From Avichristensenella sp031550535 (GTDB taxonomy: Bacteria; Bacillota; Clostridia; Christensenellales; Aristaeellaceae), in assembly GCA_031550535.1 (NCBI GenBank), contig JAVBOM010000002.1, forward strand, positions 124,001 through 188,000: a stretch of 64,000 bases of DNA, written 5' to 3'. A model generated the notes under the pieces. It ran no database searches. It saw only the letters and a list, made by a program, of their open reading frames with translations, and was not told where the DNA came from. Both the position numbers and the translations under genes were made by a program. This document shows, in pieces, positions 1 to 8,041 of the stretch; within the stretch, counting starts at the first letter, position 1, and each line of letters opens with the position of its first letter.

Positions 1-2197
1 ATCCCGCCTTAGTCAGCGTTAGCGTGCGCATTACGGACGCGGCGGCCGCGCCCACGTCGGCGGCCGTGTGCTTGTGGGTTGTCGGTGACTTGCCGTCCAG
101 CGCGGCCGTCAGCCCCGTCACGTCAGCGGTTGCGTGCGTGTGCGTTTTCCCGGCTTTGCCGTCAAGCGCGGTCGAAAGCCCGGTCACATCCGCCGTCGCG
201 TGCGTGTGCGCCGTCGCCGCCTTGCCGCCCAGCGCCGCCGCCAGCCCGTTCACGTCAGCCGTTTCGTGCTTGTGCGCCGCCGCCGCTTTAGCAGCCAGCG
301 CGTCCGTCAGTCCCATCACGCTGCTTTGCTCATGCACATGGCTTGTTGACGCTTTGGCGGCAAGCGCCGCGTCCAGGCCGGTCACGTCCCCGGTCGTGTG
401 GGTATGTTCCGTGTCCGCTTTCCCGGCCAGTGCGTCCGGCATCACGTCCGCTAGTTCATCCGCTATCGCGTCCGCCAGCCCTGCAACGTCCATCGCGACG
501 TGCCCGTGTACCTTCGGCGCTTTGCCGGTCAACGCGGCGTCAAGCCCTGTTACATCGGTCTGCGCATGGGTGTGCGCCGCGTCCGCTTTTCCGTCCAGTG
601 CGTCCCCGAGTGCGTCAGTCACAGCATCGGAAAGCCCGGTCACGTCCGCCGCCGCATGACTGTGAACCTTCGCCGCCTTGCCCGCCAGCGCGTCCGCAAG
701 CCCCGGCATATCGTCCATGACATGCGTATGCCCCGCCCCGGCCCCTTCCAGTGCTTCCGCCAGCCCTTCCACGTCCTCCATCGTGTGCGTGTGTTCCGCG
801 CCAGCCCCTTCCAACGCCTCCGCCAGCCCGGTCACGTCCGTCATGCCATGCGCGTGCGTGGCGGCGGCTTTCCCGTTCAGCGCCGCGTCCAATCCGGTTA
901 CTTCCCCTTGCGTGTGTCCATGCACGGCCGCCGCCTTGCCCGCCAGCGCGGACGCCTCCGCGTAATACCCCGCGTCCTTCCCGCCCAGCTTCCGGCTATC
1001 GTTGACGGCCCCGGTCTGTTCCGGGTCATATATCCCCGTGTGCATGTCGCCGCTGCCCTCGCCGCTCGCGCCGACCCGTCCGCGCGGAATCGTAATGTCA
1101 AGCACGGCGTCAGCGTCCGTCCCCACGTTGACCACTTGCACGTCAGAATCCGGGTCGCCCGTCGTGACCGCGCCGATTTTCAGCGTCGCCGCGCGCCCGT
1201 CCGCGCCGTCCGTACCGTCCCGCCCCGGCGTGCCATCCTCACCGTCGCGCCCAGCCGTACCCGGCGCGCCGTCCTTCCCGTTCGTCCCGTCCTTGCCGGT
1301 CGGCACCGTCAGCACGTATTTCCGCGCGGCCTCCGTGCTGCCTGCCGCCTCTTTCGTGTCCGCCTTGCTTCCGGCCGCCCCGGTGATCGTCTCCACAATG
1401 GCAACCGTCCCGCTTTTGCCGTCCTTGCCCGCCGCACCGTCCTTGCCGTCACGCCCAGCCGCACCCGGCGCGCCCTTCCCGCCGCGCGGAAGCACCAGCT
1501 TGTACCGCCGCGCCTGGGGCGTACTCCCGGCCAGTTCCACCGCCGCAGCCTCCGCGCCCTCGGCCACCGTCTCCGTGCCGTCAATGGATAGCGTGCCAGC
1601 GACACCCGGCGCACCTGCCGCACCCGGCATCCCGTCCCGGCCTTCCTTCCCGTCCTTGCCGTTCGTACCCGGCGCACCGTCCGCGCCGTCGAAGCCGCCA
1701 GCGTCATACCGGGCCTTGACCTCCGCGTACAGCGCCGCGCGCGTCGTTTCGGCCCCGCCGACCGCAGCTTCCAGCGCCGCAAGCCGCGTCATGGCATCCG
1801 TCAGCCCCGTGTACTCGTCGGTCGATTCGATCACGCCGTCCGCGTAGAGCGTGTCCGTCACGTACACGTCAAAGCGCGGCGTCGTCAACACCAGCCCGTC
1901 CGCGCCGTATAGGGTTAGCTCGCATTCCACCAACCCCACCGCCGCCATCATTTGGTCCGTCATCGCCTGTTCGATGGCGTTTCCATTTAGCGCGCAATCG
2001 TTGTATAGGATTTCCCCGTCCGGTTTCAGCCCCCGCAGCACCGCCAGCATGTCCCCGGCCAGCGGCACGGGATTCGCCCCGGAAAAGAGCCGCACCCGCA
2101 GCAGCCGCGCCCGCCTGTCCCTGCGCGCCACCGTGACGGCCGCTTGACTTCCCATGCGGCCCACGTCAAGCCGTAAATCGTAGGGTATGGAGTGCAT
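1..2197 (-). CDS. Phage tail fibre / receptor-binding protein, C-terminus cut by window edge
   Basis: Structural phage protein, 732 codons visible; the 3' end lies beyond the left edge. The ATG at 2197 follows AGGAGG by about seven bases. The first ~150 residues look like a baseplate-attachment domain (inference, BppU-like). Three collagen-like Gly-X-Y blocks follow (about 1610-1700, 1420-1490 and 1195-1300 in DNA), separated by non-collagen segments. From about 960 to 36 there are roughly a dozen repeats with the pattern His-x-His, Asp-Val-Thr-Gly-Leu, Ala-Leu-x-Gly-Lys. In known tail fibres, His-x-His pairs bind metal inside a trimeric stalk. The gene probably encodes a trimeric fibre that contacts the host surface. 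It is the last visible gene of the minus-strand phage block. The plus strand is also open here because of the repetitive high-GC sequence, but no start there has a ribosome site. Confidence 0.85.
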   Translation of the reverse strand, partial: MHSIPYDLRLDVGRMGSQAAVTVARRDRRARLLRVRLFSGANPVPLAGDMLAVLRGLKPDGEILYNDCALNGNAIEQAMTDQMMAAVGLVECELTLYGADGLVLTTPRFDVYVTDTLYADGVIESTDEYTGLTDAMTRLAALEAAVGGAETTRAALYAEVKARYDAGGFDGADGAPGTNGKDGKEGRDGMPGAAGAPGVAGTLSIDGTETVAEGAEAAAVELAGSTPQARRYKLVLPRGGKGAPGAAGRDGKDGAAGKDGKSGTVAIVETITGAAGSKADTKEAAGSTEAARKYVLTVPTGKDGTNGKDGAPGTAGRDGEDGTPGRDGTDGADGRAATLKIGAVTTGDPDSDVQVVNVGTDADAVLDITIPRGRVGASGEGSGDMHTGIYDPEQTGAVNDSRKLGGKDAGYYAEASALAGKAAAVHGHTQGEVTGLDAALNGKAAATHAHGMTDVTGLAEALEGAGAEHTHTMEDVEGLAEALEGAGAGHTHVMDDMPGLADALAGKAAKVHSHAAADVTGLSDAVTDALGDALDGKADAAHTHAQTDVTGLDAALTGKAPKVHGHVAMDVAGLADAIADELADVMPDALAGKADTEHTHTTGDVTGLDAALAAKASTSHVHEQSSVMGLTDALAAKAAAAHKHETADVNGLAAALGGKAATAHTHATADVTGLSTALDGKAGKTHTHATADVTGLTAALDGKSPTTHKHTAADVGAAAASVMRTLTLTKAG

Positions 2198-2219
2198 CCG
2201 CTTCGCCTCCTTTGAACGC

Positions 2220-2261
2220 AAAAAGCGCCCTGGATGGCTGTACCATACCAGAGCGCCTTAT
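2220..2261 (-). terminator. Rho-independent terminator after SLOG gene
   Basis: Read on the minus strand, the arms GCGCTCTGG and CCAGGGCGC form a nine-pair stem (one G-U) followed by five T. It lies between the SLOG gene stop and the tail-fibre ribosome site, so the fibre gene probably has its own promoter or depends on readthrough. Confidence 0.75.
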
Positions 2262-2290
2262 GATATTTCGTGCGGTTTGGGAGACTTTTT

Positions 2291-2746
2291 TCAGATGCGT
2301 ATGAGTGCGATTTCCCGTTTCATGGCGCGGGCATAGTTGATCGTGTACAGTGTCCCGCCGCGCGCGCGTCCATCGTAGACCGCAATCACCCGGCTGGACT
2401 GATCGACCATGTAGCGGTCGCGGTCAAGGTAGCAGTGCCGCGTACACACCTTGCTGTGAACACTCACCGAGTTGCACCGCGCAAGCAGCCGCTTCACGCT
2501 GGGATGCTGGGCACGCCCCGCGTAGGGAAGCGCCGCCTCCAAGAGAAACGGCGCGGCCGTGTCCTTTAGGTCTGCCACGATTTCCGCAAACATCAAATCA
2601 ATGCCCTCGGCAAACCCGCTAATATAGTACGTGTACCCGTCCGCCCACGCCCGCGCGATTTCCGCCTGCAGGCGTCCCCTGATTTCCTCCACCTTCCCGG
2701 CCGGTATGTCCCTGTGTCCCGTGACACAACACACTTTTTCCGCCAT
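2291..2746 (-). CDS. SLOG-domain protein (YpsA/DUF1273-like)
   Basis: A 151-residue protein. The N-terminal VCCVTGHRDIP and the later YYISGFAEGIDLMFAEIV are the two glycine-containing loops of the SLOG Rossmann-like nucleotide-binding fold (YpsA, DprA and LOG families). The conserved Asp of GIDLMFAE and the Glu before it fit the family. Family members are thought to bind or process nucleotides such as NAD or ADP-ribose derivatives, and phage copies are common, but the reaction here is unknown. Downstream is a clear terminator; upstream is a short uncharacterised gene, in the same direction, within a block of phage accessory genes. SLOG fold is a confident call; cellular role is not. Confidence 0.75.
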   Translation of the reverse strand: MAEKVCCVTGHRDIPAGKVEEIRGRLQAEIARAWADGYTYYISGFAEGIDLMFAEIVADLKDTAAPFLLEAALPYAGRAQHPSVKRLLARCNSVSVHSKVCTRHCYLDRDRYMVDQSSRVIAVYDGRARGGTLYTINYARAMKREIALIRI

Positions 2747-2770
2747 GCGTGTTCACTCTCTCGCGTAGTA

Positions 2771-3100
2771 TTAGAGCAGAACCCTATCAATAGCCTGTGC
2801 CTCGTCCTCCGTCACTGGCCGCACGCCAATCCATTCCCCGCACCCGTCATAGGTCATCCAGTGCGGCACACCATCCAGCAACCCGATATAGCACAAGATT
2901 TCCTCGTGCCCACACTGCCGGTATGCGCGGATGGAGCGGCTACCGCATAGCTCGCGTAGCAGCAGCCGCAGCACCGAGCCGTCCGGCATGGGGATTTCGT
3001 GCAGGGTATCCGTAGGCTGTACAATCTCATGCGGTTCAGCTTTCCAGCTTTGCGCATCGTACGCGTCCCCCGACATATGGACAACCTGCTTTTCCCTCAT
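2771..3100 (-). CDS. Hypothetical phage protein
   Basis: 109 residues, no recognised family. The ATG at 3100 follows GAGGGA by seven bases, a better start than the TTG at 3115. The sequence is soluble, has no signal peptide, and contains two Cys (in LRELCGSRS and YRQCGHEE) and a C-terminal acidic tail. It sits 24 bases upstream of the SLOG gene and is probably co-transcribed with it. The conserved-looking core is GVPHWMTYDGCGEWIGV. Function unknown. Confidence 0.55.
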   Translation of the reverse strand: MREKQVVHMSGDAYDAQSWKAEPHEIVQPTDTLHEIPMPDGSVLRLLLRELCGSRSIRAYRQCGHEEILCYIGLLDGVPHWMTYDGCGEWIGVRPVTEDEAQAIDRVLL

Positions 3101-3138
3101 GCACGAATCCCTCAACAGTCAGGCACGCCAGCGCCCTG

Positions 3139-3528
3139 TTATTGACGGGCGAGTTTCGGAGACGTGGAAACGCTGGACGTTTCGGTCGAGCCGCCCCCCG
3201 TGGCCGAACCCGTCACGGATAGATAATAGCTTTGCCCTATGATGCCCTTGTACGATGCAACCCAATTCGCGGAATCCCCGCCGTCCTTGCTCCAACTTCC
3301 CACCATCGTTGACCCCTGGTACAGTTTGATGGAAAGATTGACGCTCGTCGCCGTCCCTGACTGCGTGCTGATCGTCGCAGCCAAGTCAAGCCATCCGCTA
3401 TCCATCGGATTGACGGAAGCCGTAAGCGACCGTATCTTTTCGTACGGCAACGGCGCGGCCAGTACGGACGGCAGCAAGGCGGCGCACATCGCCAAAAGGA
3501 GCAAACACACCAACAACCGCTTTTTCAT
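3139..3528 (-). CDS. Small secreted protein, phage accessory
   Basis: 129 residues from the ATG at 3528, which follows AAAGGTGG at nine bases. Residues 1-24 are a typical signal peptide (Met-Lys-Lys-Arg, a run of Leu/Ala/Cys, then Val-Leu-Ala-Ala). The mature part is a small beta-rich domain rich in Ser, Thr and Gly, reminiscent of the C-terminal immunoglobulin-like domains seen in secreted Firmicutes proteins, but no family is recognised. It lies 22 bases downstream of the DUF4367-like membrane protein gene and both are probably one transcript. A secreted accessory protein in a prophage suggests a lysogenic-conversion (moron) role, which is inference. Confidence 0.6.
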   Translation of the reverse strand: MKKRLLVCLLLLAMCAALLPSVLAAPLPYEKIRSLTASVNPMDSGWLDLAATISTQSGTATSVNLSIKLYQGSTMVGSWSKDGGDSANWVASYKGIIGQSYYLSVTGSATGGGSTETSSVSTSPKLARQ

Positions 3529-3550
3529 TTGTAGACCCACCTTTCTATAC

Positions 3551-4333
3551 TCATGACGCGCCATGCTTTACGATGGAAAGCGCCATGGTTTCCAACTCCG
3601 CGAGTGATACCGGCCCTTCCAGCCGGTACACGGCCACCGTGCCCGGTATCCTGCCCGATAGAATGTTCGTTCCGTCGTTTCCCTCGCTCGTCAGCCCGTC
3701 CGCGTATGTACGGTTTACATCCGCTTGCTCATTGTCCAGCGCGGCAGCCTCGCCGTCCGCGCGGTAATGATACAGGATTTTGCTACCGTCCGCATTGTGG
3801 TAGGTCAGGATGACCACCCCCGCCCGCGACGTGGCGTTCCGCTCCGCCAGCGTGTACCCCTCGGGCAGCATAGCAGGCGCGTATAGTCCGGCCAGGGATA
3901 GGCTATCGCTCGTGGTGGTTTCGTATATCACCGCTTCCCGGCCGGTCACGACGCGCAGCACAGCGACCCGCACGTCCCCGGCAAACACAAACAGCCCCAC
4001 GGCCAGAATGGATATGATGATGGCACAAGCCACAAGCAGCTTGACGGGGCGCGTTGACTTCGCGGGCGGCGGTTCTACTTTCGCCGGTGCTTCCTGCGGT
4101 ATGAAGCTCGCAAGCGTGCGGATAGACCGCCGTGTTTCCTCGGTCTGTGGGCGTATTTCGTTCAGTTCGCCGATCATTTCAAGCAGTATCGCCCGTATGT
4201 CGTGCGTCACGGCGTCCATGTCAGCCTGTAGTGCTTGCCTCCGCCGCATGAAATCCATAAGTGTTTCTGCCTTTTCAATGCTTACGTCCGATAGATAATC
4301 AAAGGTGTGCACGAAAAAATCCGGCTTTTTCAT
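3551..4333 (-). CDS. Single-pass membrane protein with DUF4367-like extracellular domain
   Basis: 260 residues from ATG 4333, preceded by GAAGGGG. Residues ~1-95 are cytoplasmic and helical (a probable coiled coil around MDFMRRRQALQADMDAV), residues ~100-122 form one membrane helix (LLVACAIIISILAVGLFVF), and the rest is extracytoplasmic. The outer segment MLPEGYTLAERNATSRAGVV resembles DUF4367, a domain often attached to anti-sigma factors. Unlike those, there is no zinc-binding anti-sigma motif and no sigma gene nearby. The gene is divergent from the XRE repressor gene at 4476, so the shared 140-bp region may control both. It might be a superinfection-exclusion or sensing protein; function is not established. 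Confidence 0.6.
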   Translation of the reverse strand: MKKPDFFVHTFDYLSDVSIEKAETLMDFMRRRQALQADMDAVTHDIRAILLEMIGELNEIRPQTEETRRSIRTLASFIPQEAPAKVEPPPAKSTRPVKLLVACAIIISILAVGLFVFAGDVRVAVLRVVTGREAVIYETTTSDSLSLAGLYAPAMLPEGYTLAERNATSRAGVVILTYHNADGSKILYHYRADGEAAALDNEQADVNRTYADGLTSEGNDGTNILSGRIPGTVAVYRLEGPVSLAELETMALSIVKHGAS

Positions 4334-4385
4334 CGTTTGCCCCTTCTTGAGACGCTCATCCAATATCGTATGGGTAATTACGTGC

Positions 4386-4448
4386 GTACATGTACATATT
4401 AAAACCCGCAAGGAAGCAATTGTCAATAGCTCATAAAGATGTTATATT
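4386..4448 (+). promoter_or_regulatory. Divergent promoter/operator region of prophage repressor
   Basis: On the plus strand TTGTCA (4420-4425), a 17-base spacer and TATATT (4443-4448) form a good sigma-A promoter for the XRE gene. On the minus strand TTGACA with an AT-rich -10 about 17-19 bases on could serve the membrane-protein gene. GTACATGTAC (4386-4395) is a perfect palindrome and a candidate operator. Confidence 0.6.
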
Positions 4449-4475
4449 TGTCTGTGAAATGGGGGAGATGTTTCA

Positions 4476-4841
4476 GTGCTACAGGAGCGGATGGCGGAGG
4501 TCATGAAGGTGCTCGGTGTCCGTGCGACAAAGCTGTCGCGCGACCTTGGGCACGCTCCGAACTATGTTCACTTGATTTTGAATGGCGGGAACCAAAACCC
4601 GGACGACGGCTTTTATGAGTACATGAACGCGCGTTACAACATCAGTATAGAATGGCTCCGCAGCGGCAAAGGCAAGATGTTCGGCCCGGAAGGGATGAAA
4701 AACAACTATGCCGCCGCTGCCATGGTCAGGGAAATAAACACCCTCACGTCCGAGCATCAGCACATGCTACGGGTTTACGTCGAGGCGCTACACCTAAAAG
4801 AGAAGTACGACAAAGAAAAAGCCAGAAAAGAAAAGGAATAG
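4476..4841 (+). CDS. XRE-family helix-turn-helix regulator (prophage repressor-like)
   Basis: 121 residues starting at GTG 4476, eight bases after GGGGGAG. Residues ~5-60 form a lambda-repressor-like HTH (EVMKVLGVRATKLSRDLG then APNYVHLILNGGNQNPDD); IEWLRSGKGKMF is a typical continuation of phage XRE proteins. The C-terminal 40 residues are charged and helical, with no LexA-type protease domain, so this is not a self-cleaving CI. It has its own sigma-A promoter and a terminator directly after it. Most likely it represses the divergent minus-strand genes. Confidence 0.75.
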   Translation: MLQERMAEVMKVLGVRATKLSRDLGHAPNYVHLILNGGNQNPDDGFYEYMNARYNISIEWLRSGKGKMFGPEGMKNNYAAAAMVREINTLTSEHQHMLRVYVEALHLKEKYDKEKARKEKE

Positions 4842-4843
4842 CC

Positions 4844-4873
4844 ACCGCCCCGCTGGGGGCGGTTTCTTTTTCG
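4844..4873 (+). terminator. Rho-independent terminator after XRE gene
   Basis: ACCGCCCC and GGGGCGGT form an eight-pair stem with a short loop, followed by TTTCTTTTT, three bases after the stop codon. Confidence 0.8.
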
Positions 4874-4900
4874 CTCATGTGGAACGCGCCAATCTTCACA

Positions 4901-4929
4901 TTGACAAATAATATCGTATATGATATAAT
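4901..4929 (+). promoter_or_regulatory. Consensus promoter and operator of toxin-antitoxin pair
   Basis: TTGACA (4901-4906), 17 bases, TATAAT (4924-4929): a perfect sigma-A consensus. The inverted repeat ATATC...GATAT (4911-4926) lies between and overlaps the -10 box, a natural site for autorepression by the HTH antitoxin. Confidence 0.8.
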
Positions 4930-4959
4930 ACGACTGTCAACAGAAGGAGGGCCACGCTC

Positions 4960-5307
4960 GTGTGGAATATCATCTTCTATGAAAAAGAGGACGGAACAAC
5001 CCCCGTTACGGCGTTTCTGGATTCGCTGCCCGCGAAGCACCGCGCAAAGGCCGTTTGGGAAATTGAGTTACTAGAAAAATCAGGAACGGCGCTTGGAATG
5101 CCCTATGTGAAGCACATCGAAGGGAAACTATGGGAATTGCGCATACAGTTCGCGAGTGACATTTCCCGCATATTCTACTTTGTCCCTATTGGGGAAACCA
5201 TAGTCTTACTGAATGGCATTGTCAAAAAGACGCAGAAAACCCCTAAGCAAGCGATTGTCACCGCACAAACCTACTTAGCCGATCATGAAAGGAGAGCACA
5301 AAAATGA
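4960..5307 (+). CDS. RelE/HigB-type toxin (phage-derived Gp49-like)
   Basis: 115 residues from GTG 4960, nine bases after AAGGAGG. The order is that of HigB-like ribosome-dependent mRNA interferases: WNIIFYEKEDGTTPVTAFLDSL at the N-terminus, then KLWELRIQFASDISRIFYF and IVLLNGIVKKTQKTP. Lys and Arg in these last two blocks are typical of the active face. The family cleaves mRNA on the ribosome and is held inactive by the partner antitoxin. The stop overlaps the antitoxin start by four bases (ATGA), so translation is coupled, toxin first, as in HigBA. Confidence 0.85.
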   Translation: MWNIIFYEKEDGTTPVTAFLDSLPAKHRAKAVWEIELLEKSGTALGMPYVKHIEGKLWELRIQFASDISRIFYFVPIGETIVLLNGIVKKTQKTPKQAIVTAQTYLADHERRAQK

Positions 5308-5573
5308 CTTTCAAAGAATACAAGGCGAACGCCATGAAAGATGAAGAATTTCGCAGAGAATATGAAGCCCTTGCCCCACAGTATGAGCTTATCAAGGGAA
5401 TGATTGCCGCCCGCCTTGAACAGAACATGACACAGGCCGAGCTTGCCGAGCGCGCAGGCACCAAGCAAGGTAACATCAGCCGGTTTGAAAGCGGAAACTA
5501 TAACCCGTCCTTAGAATTCCTGCAAAAGCTGGCCGGTGCGTTGGGCAAGAACCTAGAAATCACGCTCCGCTAG
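5304..5573 (+). CDS. HigA-like XRE antitoxin
   Basis: 89 residues. Residues ~30-85 are an XRE HTH (IAARLEQNMTQAELAERAG, then TKQGNISRFESGNYNPS and LEFLQKLAGALGKNLEI). The N-terminal 30 residues are a helical toxin-binding segment. It would neutralise the upstream toxin and repress the operon through the inverted repeat in the promoter. The start overlaps the toxin stop; a strong terminator follows at 5582. Confidence 0.85.
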   Translation: MTFKEYKANAMKDEEFRREYEALAPQYELIKGMIAARLEQNMTQAELAERAGTKQGNISRFESGNYNPSLEFLQKLAGALGKNLEITLR

Positions 5574-5581
5574 GAGACAAG

Positions 5582-5610
5582 AAAGGACCGCCCTTGGCGG
5601 TCCTTTTGCA
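5582..5610 (+). terminator. Bidirectional terminator after antitoxin
   Basis: AAAGGACCGCC and GGCGGTCCTTT form an eleven-pair stem with a three-base loop; T follows on the right arm and A precedes the left, so it can also end the minus-strand secreted-protein gene whose stop is at 5626. Confidence 0.85.
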
Positions 5611-5625
5611 TGCTGCCCCTTCCCG

Positions 5626-6321
5626 TCAATACCCCTTCACAAACGCTCCCCGCACCCACCCGGCGCGACCCTCGTTCGCGTAGAGGATATAGCACCAATC
5701 CCCGCTCCACTTCGTCAGCAAAATGGATTCGCCCGGCGTGGCGCTGCCTATCACCTTGGACTTCGCGTCCGGCTGCTCGTACACCGGCGCGCTCTGTTTC
5801 CCCACAATCACGCCCGCCTGCCCGGAAGGCCCGGTCTGCGGCTTCGCCTCCGGCTCCGTGCCGCCGCCTGTGGTGCGGCCGGATGGCGGCGGTGGTGCTG
5901 GTGGCGTGTGGGTAATCGTCGCAATGCCGCCAGTGATGGCAAGCGTCAATATGGCGGGGCCGCCATCGGTATCGGCGATGTATAGCACGTTGCCAGCAGG
6001 CAGTGAAAGCGGAGAGTTACCGATATTGTTGATCCAAGGACCACCATTCCAACTATACCAATAGCCTCCCGATGCGTCTACCTGGATACTCATGACCGGG
6101 TCCGCGATTGAACCTCGTGTAATCGTCTGCCCGGCCAGATCCGAGCCGAGGATAAATTCAAGCGGAGCCAAATTGTATTCAATCGTTATACTCGATACCG
6201 AAGCAACATTCCCAATCGGCAGCGGTCCAGCCAGCGCTGGCGCGGCAAGGGTCAGAAGCAGCACAAGCAGCATAGCCGACGCCATCGGCTTTTTATGCGC
6301 GTAGGTGGGGATGGTTTCCAT
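5626..6321 (-). CDS. Secreted protein with C-terminal SH3-like domain
   Basis: 231 residues from ATG 6321 (AGGAGG eight bases upstream); longer starts have no ribosome site. The N-terminus has a positive patch, then a hydrophobic core AMLLVLLLTLAAPALAG: a signal peptide. The middle is beta-rich, with a repeated Trp/Tyr/Gly segment (GYWYSWNGGPW). A Pro-rich linker (PPAPPPP) leads to a bacterial SH3 domain (VIVGKQSAPVYEQPDAKSK to WVRGAFVKGY), a fold that binds cell-wall peptide. There is no catalytic lysin domain. The start of the mature part (PLPIGNVASVSSIT) resembles that of the small secreted protein at 3139-3528 (PLPYEKIRSLTASV), so the two may share an N-terminal domain. Confidence 0.7.
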   Translation of the reverse strand: METIPTYAHKKPMASAMLLVLLLTLAAPALAGPLPIGNVASVSSITIEYNLAPLEFILGSDLAGQTITRGSIADPVMSIQVDASGGYWYSWNGGPWINNIGNSPLSLPAGNVLYIADTDGGPAILTLAITGGIATITHTPPAPPPPSGRTTGGGTEPEAKPQTGPSGQAGVIVGKQSAPVYEQPDAKSKVIGSATPGESILLTKWSGDWCYILYANEGRAGWVRGAFVKGY

Positions 6322-6379
6322 GTGAGGAGCCTCCTCTTGTGTTTTTCTTGGATTTTCTGTGTGAAGCGCCCATTTTTGT

Positions 6380-6385
6380 AGTATA
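6380..6385 (-). promoter_or_regulatory. Extended -10 promoter for secreted SH3 protein
   Basis: On the minus strand TG-C-TATACT forms an extended -10 element 60 bases before the start codon; the -35 is weak, as is usual for extended -10 promoters. Confidence 0.5.
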
Positions 6386-6523
6386 GCAGAAAACAATGGC
6401 AAGATGTACAAGGTTTCTAAAATGTTAGTTTCGTTAACCCATACGGGGAACAGGCCGCGCATTTTGCTTGAAGAATCTGACTCTCATGGCTGGTATGAAA
6501 CGTATCCAATAGCATCCTCGCTC

Positions 6524-8041
6524 CTACTTCCCACACCCTCGGACCCTACTCGCCGACAAATCCAACGCCACCAGCGCCGCCATTAAAGCGTCCGCCTTGC
6601 CCTGGTTCCCGGCCGCAATGTGCGCCCTGTACGTATCCTTAAACCCCTTTTCCAGCGCGTCCAGCATGTCCTTTTTACTCACGCCCTCCCGCAGCGCCAT
6701 ATCCCGATACTTGGCCGCCGCTGTAGTATCCCCGCCCTTCACCGCCGCCAGCAGTTGCCGCGTCAGGTCGTCCTTTATCCAATCCTTGAACACTTTCCGG
6801 TCATACTTCACCTGTTTAAGCCCCGTCAGCGTCTTGACCACCGCGTCCATGCCGCCCTTGTCCCCGGCGTAGTACGCCGCAAGGTACGCCTTTTTCGCCT
6901 CGCCCGTTATCTGCCCCTTGACCGTCGCGCTGGTTCGCCCCCCGGATACGAGCGCCGCCGCCTCCGTGTCAATGCGCCCCGCGTCCCTGGCCGCGACCGC
7001 CGCGTCCAGCTTCGCGTATGGCTCTGGCATAATCCACTTTTCCAGTGACGCCGGTTCGTACCCAAGCAAACGCTTGACATATACGCCGCTATAGGTATTG
7101 GCCGCGAATGTCGGCGCTTCTTCATCGCCAAAGATGATTCCGCGTTGTGGGTCGGCATGAAACTGCATGTTGCCGATGCGCACCACCGGCCAGGAGCCGC
7201 GCAAGTCAATGCCGAACTGACTGCCGTAAAACAGGCCGTAATCGTACACGGTCAACCCGCCGATGTTTCCGCCCGTCGCGGTGATGTTGCCCGAGATCGT
7301 CAGATTGCCGCTAGAATTGTCCTGCCGGAAAACGGTTTGCCCGTATGCGTTGCGAATTTCCAAGCCCGCCGCGCTGAACACAAGCCGGTTGTTGTTGACG
7401 GCCGCCATGATGCCGCTGCTTGTGATGGACAGGCTGGCGACCTCCCCGGCCAGATTGCTAACCTCCCATGATAGGCTGTCCGCTGTCTGCTGTGCCGACG
7501 TTGCCTTGCCCTCCGCGTTCGTGACGCGCGAGGACAACCCGTCCGCCGTCTGCTGTGCGGACGACGCCATGCCCTCCGCGTTTGATACGCGGGAGGACAA
7601 CCCGTCCGCCGTCTGCCGCACGTCGGAAATGTCGCCCTCCGCGTCACTCACACGCGAGGACAAGCCCGCCGCCGTTTGTCGCACTTCTGAAATGTTCCCC
7701 TCCGCGTCACTCACGCGCGAGGAAAGCCCCGCCGCCGTCTGCTGTACCTCCGAAACGGCCCCCTCCGCGTTCTGCACCCGTGTAAGAAGCCCCTCCGCCG
7801 CTATTTTTAGCTGTGCGTAGTTTCCTTCCGTGTCCTCCACCCGTTGCACCAACTCCGCGCTGTCGCCGCCCTCCGCGATCTTCTTTTTCAGATCATCGGT
7901 CAGGTTGTCCGCGTCGATATGGCTAAACATATACCGAAGGTACTCCTGCAAAGAGTAAAGCTGTTCTGAAATCTGCCGCGCCTGCTTCGCGGTTATCATC
8001 CCGCCCTCGGGAATGTCCGGCAGGTTTATTTCCAAGTTCAT
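6524..8041 (-). CDS. Phage tail protein with coiled-coil repeats
   Basis: 505 residues from ATG 8041. The start overlaps the stop of the upstream virion gene (ATGA) and has GGAGGG nearby. Layout: a short N-terminal segment (to ~65), six 21-residue repeats of the form R-V-x-x-A-E-G...Q-T-A-x-G-L-S-S (67-192) predicted to be a coiled coil, a beta-rich region containing NLTISGNITATGGNIGGL typical of phage tail-spike or side-fibre assemblies (~240-340), and a long helical C-terminal domain (~380-500). It is most like gp58-type minor structural proteins of Firmicutes phages. The following 200 bases up to the secreted-protein gene are non-coding. Confidence 0.7.
   Translation of the reverse strand: MNLEINLPDIPEGGMITAKQARQISEQLYSLQEYLRYMFSHIDADNLTDDLKKKIAEGGDSAELVQRVEDTEGNYAQLKIAAEGLLTRVQNAEGAVSEVQQTAAGLSSRVSDAEGNISEVRQTAAGLSSRVSDAEGDISDVRQTADGLSSRVSNAEGMASSAQQTADGLSSRVTNAEGKATSAQQTADSLSWEVSNLAGEVASLSITSSGIMAAVNNNRLVFSAAGLEIRNAYGQTVFRQDNSSGNLTISGNITATGGNIGGLTVYDYGLFYGSQFGIDLRGSWPVVRIGNMQFHADPQRGIIFGDEEAPTFAANTYSGVYVKRLLGYEPASLEKWIMPEPYAKLDAAVAARDAGRIDTEAAALVSGGRTSATVKGQITGEAKKAYLAAYYAGDKGGMDAVVKTLTGLKQVKYDRKVFKDWIKDDLTRQLLAAVKGGDTTAAAKYRDMALREGVSKKDMLDALEKGFKDTYRAHIAAGNQGKADALMAALVALDLSASRVRGCGK
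7466..7843 (-). repeat. Six in-gene 63-bp tandem repeats
   Basis: Six 63-bp units coding for 21-residue coiled-coil repeats. The DNA units are similar but not identical, with no spacers, so they are a protein repeat rather than a CRISPR-like array. Confidence 0.85.

Noticed and set aside
500..1591. Long plus-strand open frames opposite the tail-fibre gene
   Set aside because: They are Arg/Pro-rich, lack ribosome sites and exist because the minus-strand gene is repetitive and GC-rich.
7466..7843. Regular 63-bp units considered as a CRISPR array
   Set aside because: Units are contiguous with no spacers and code for a coiled-coil repeat in frame with a tail gene.
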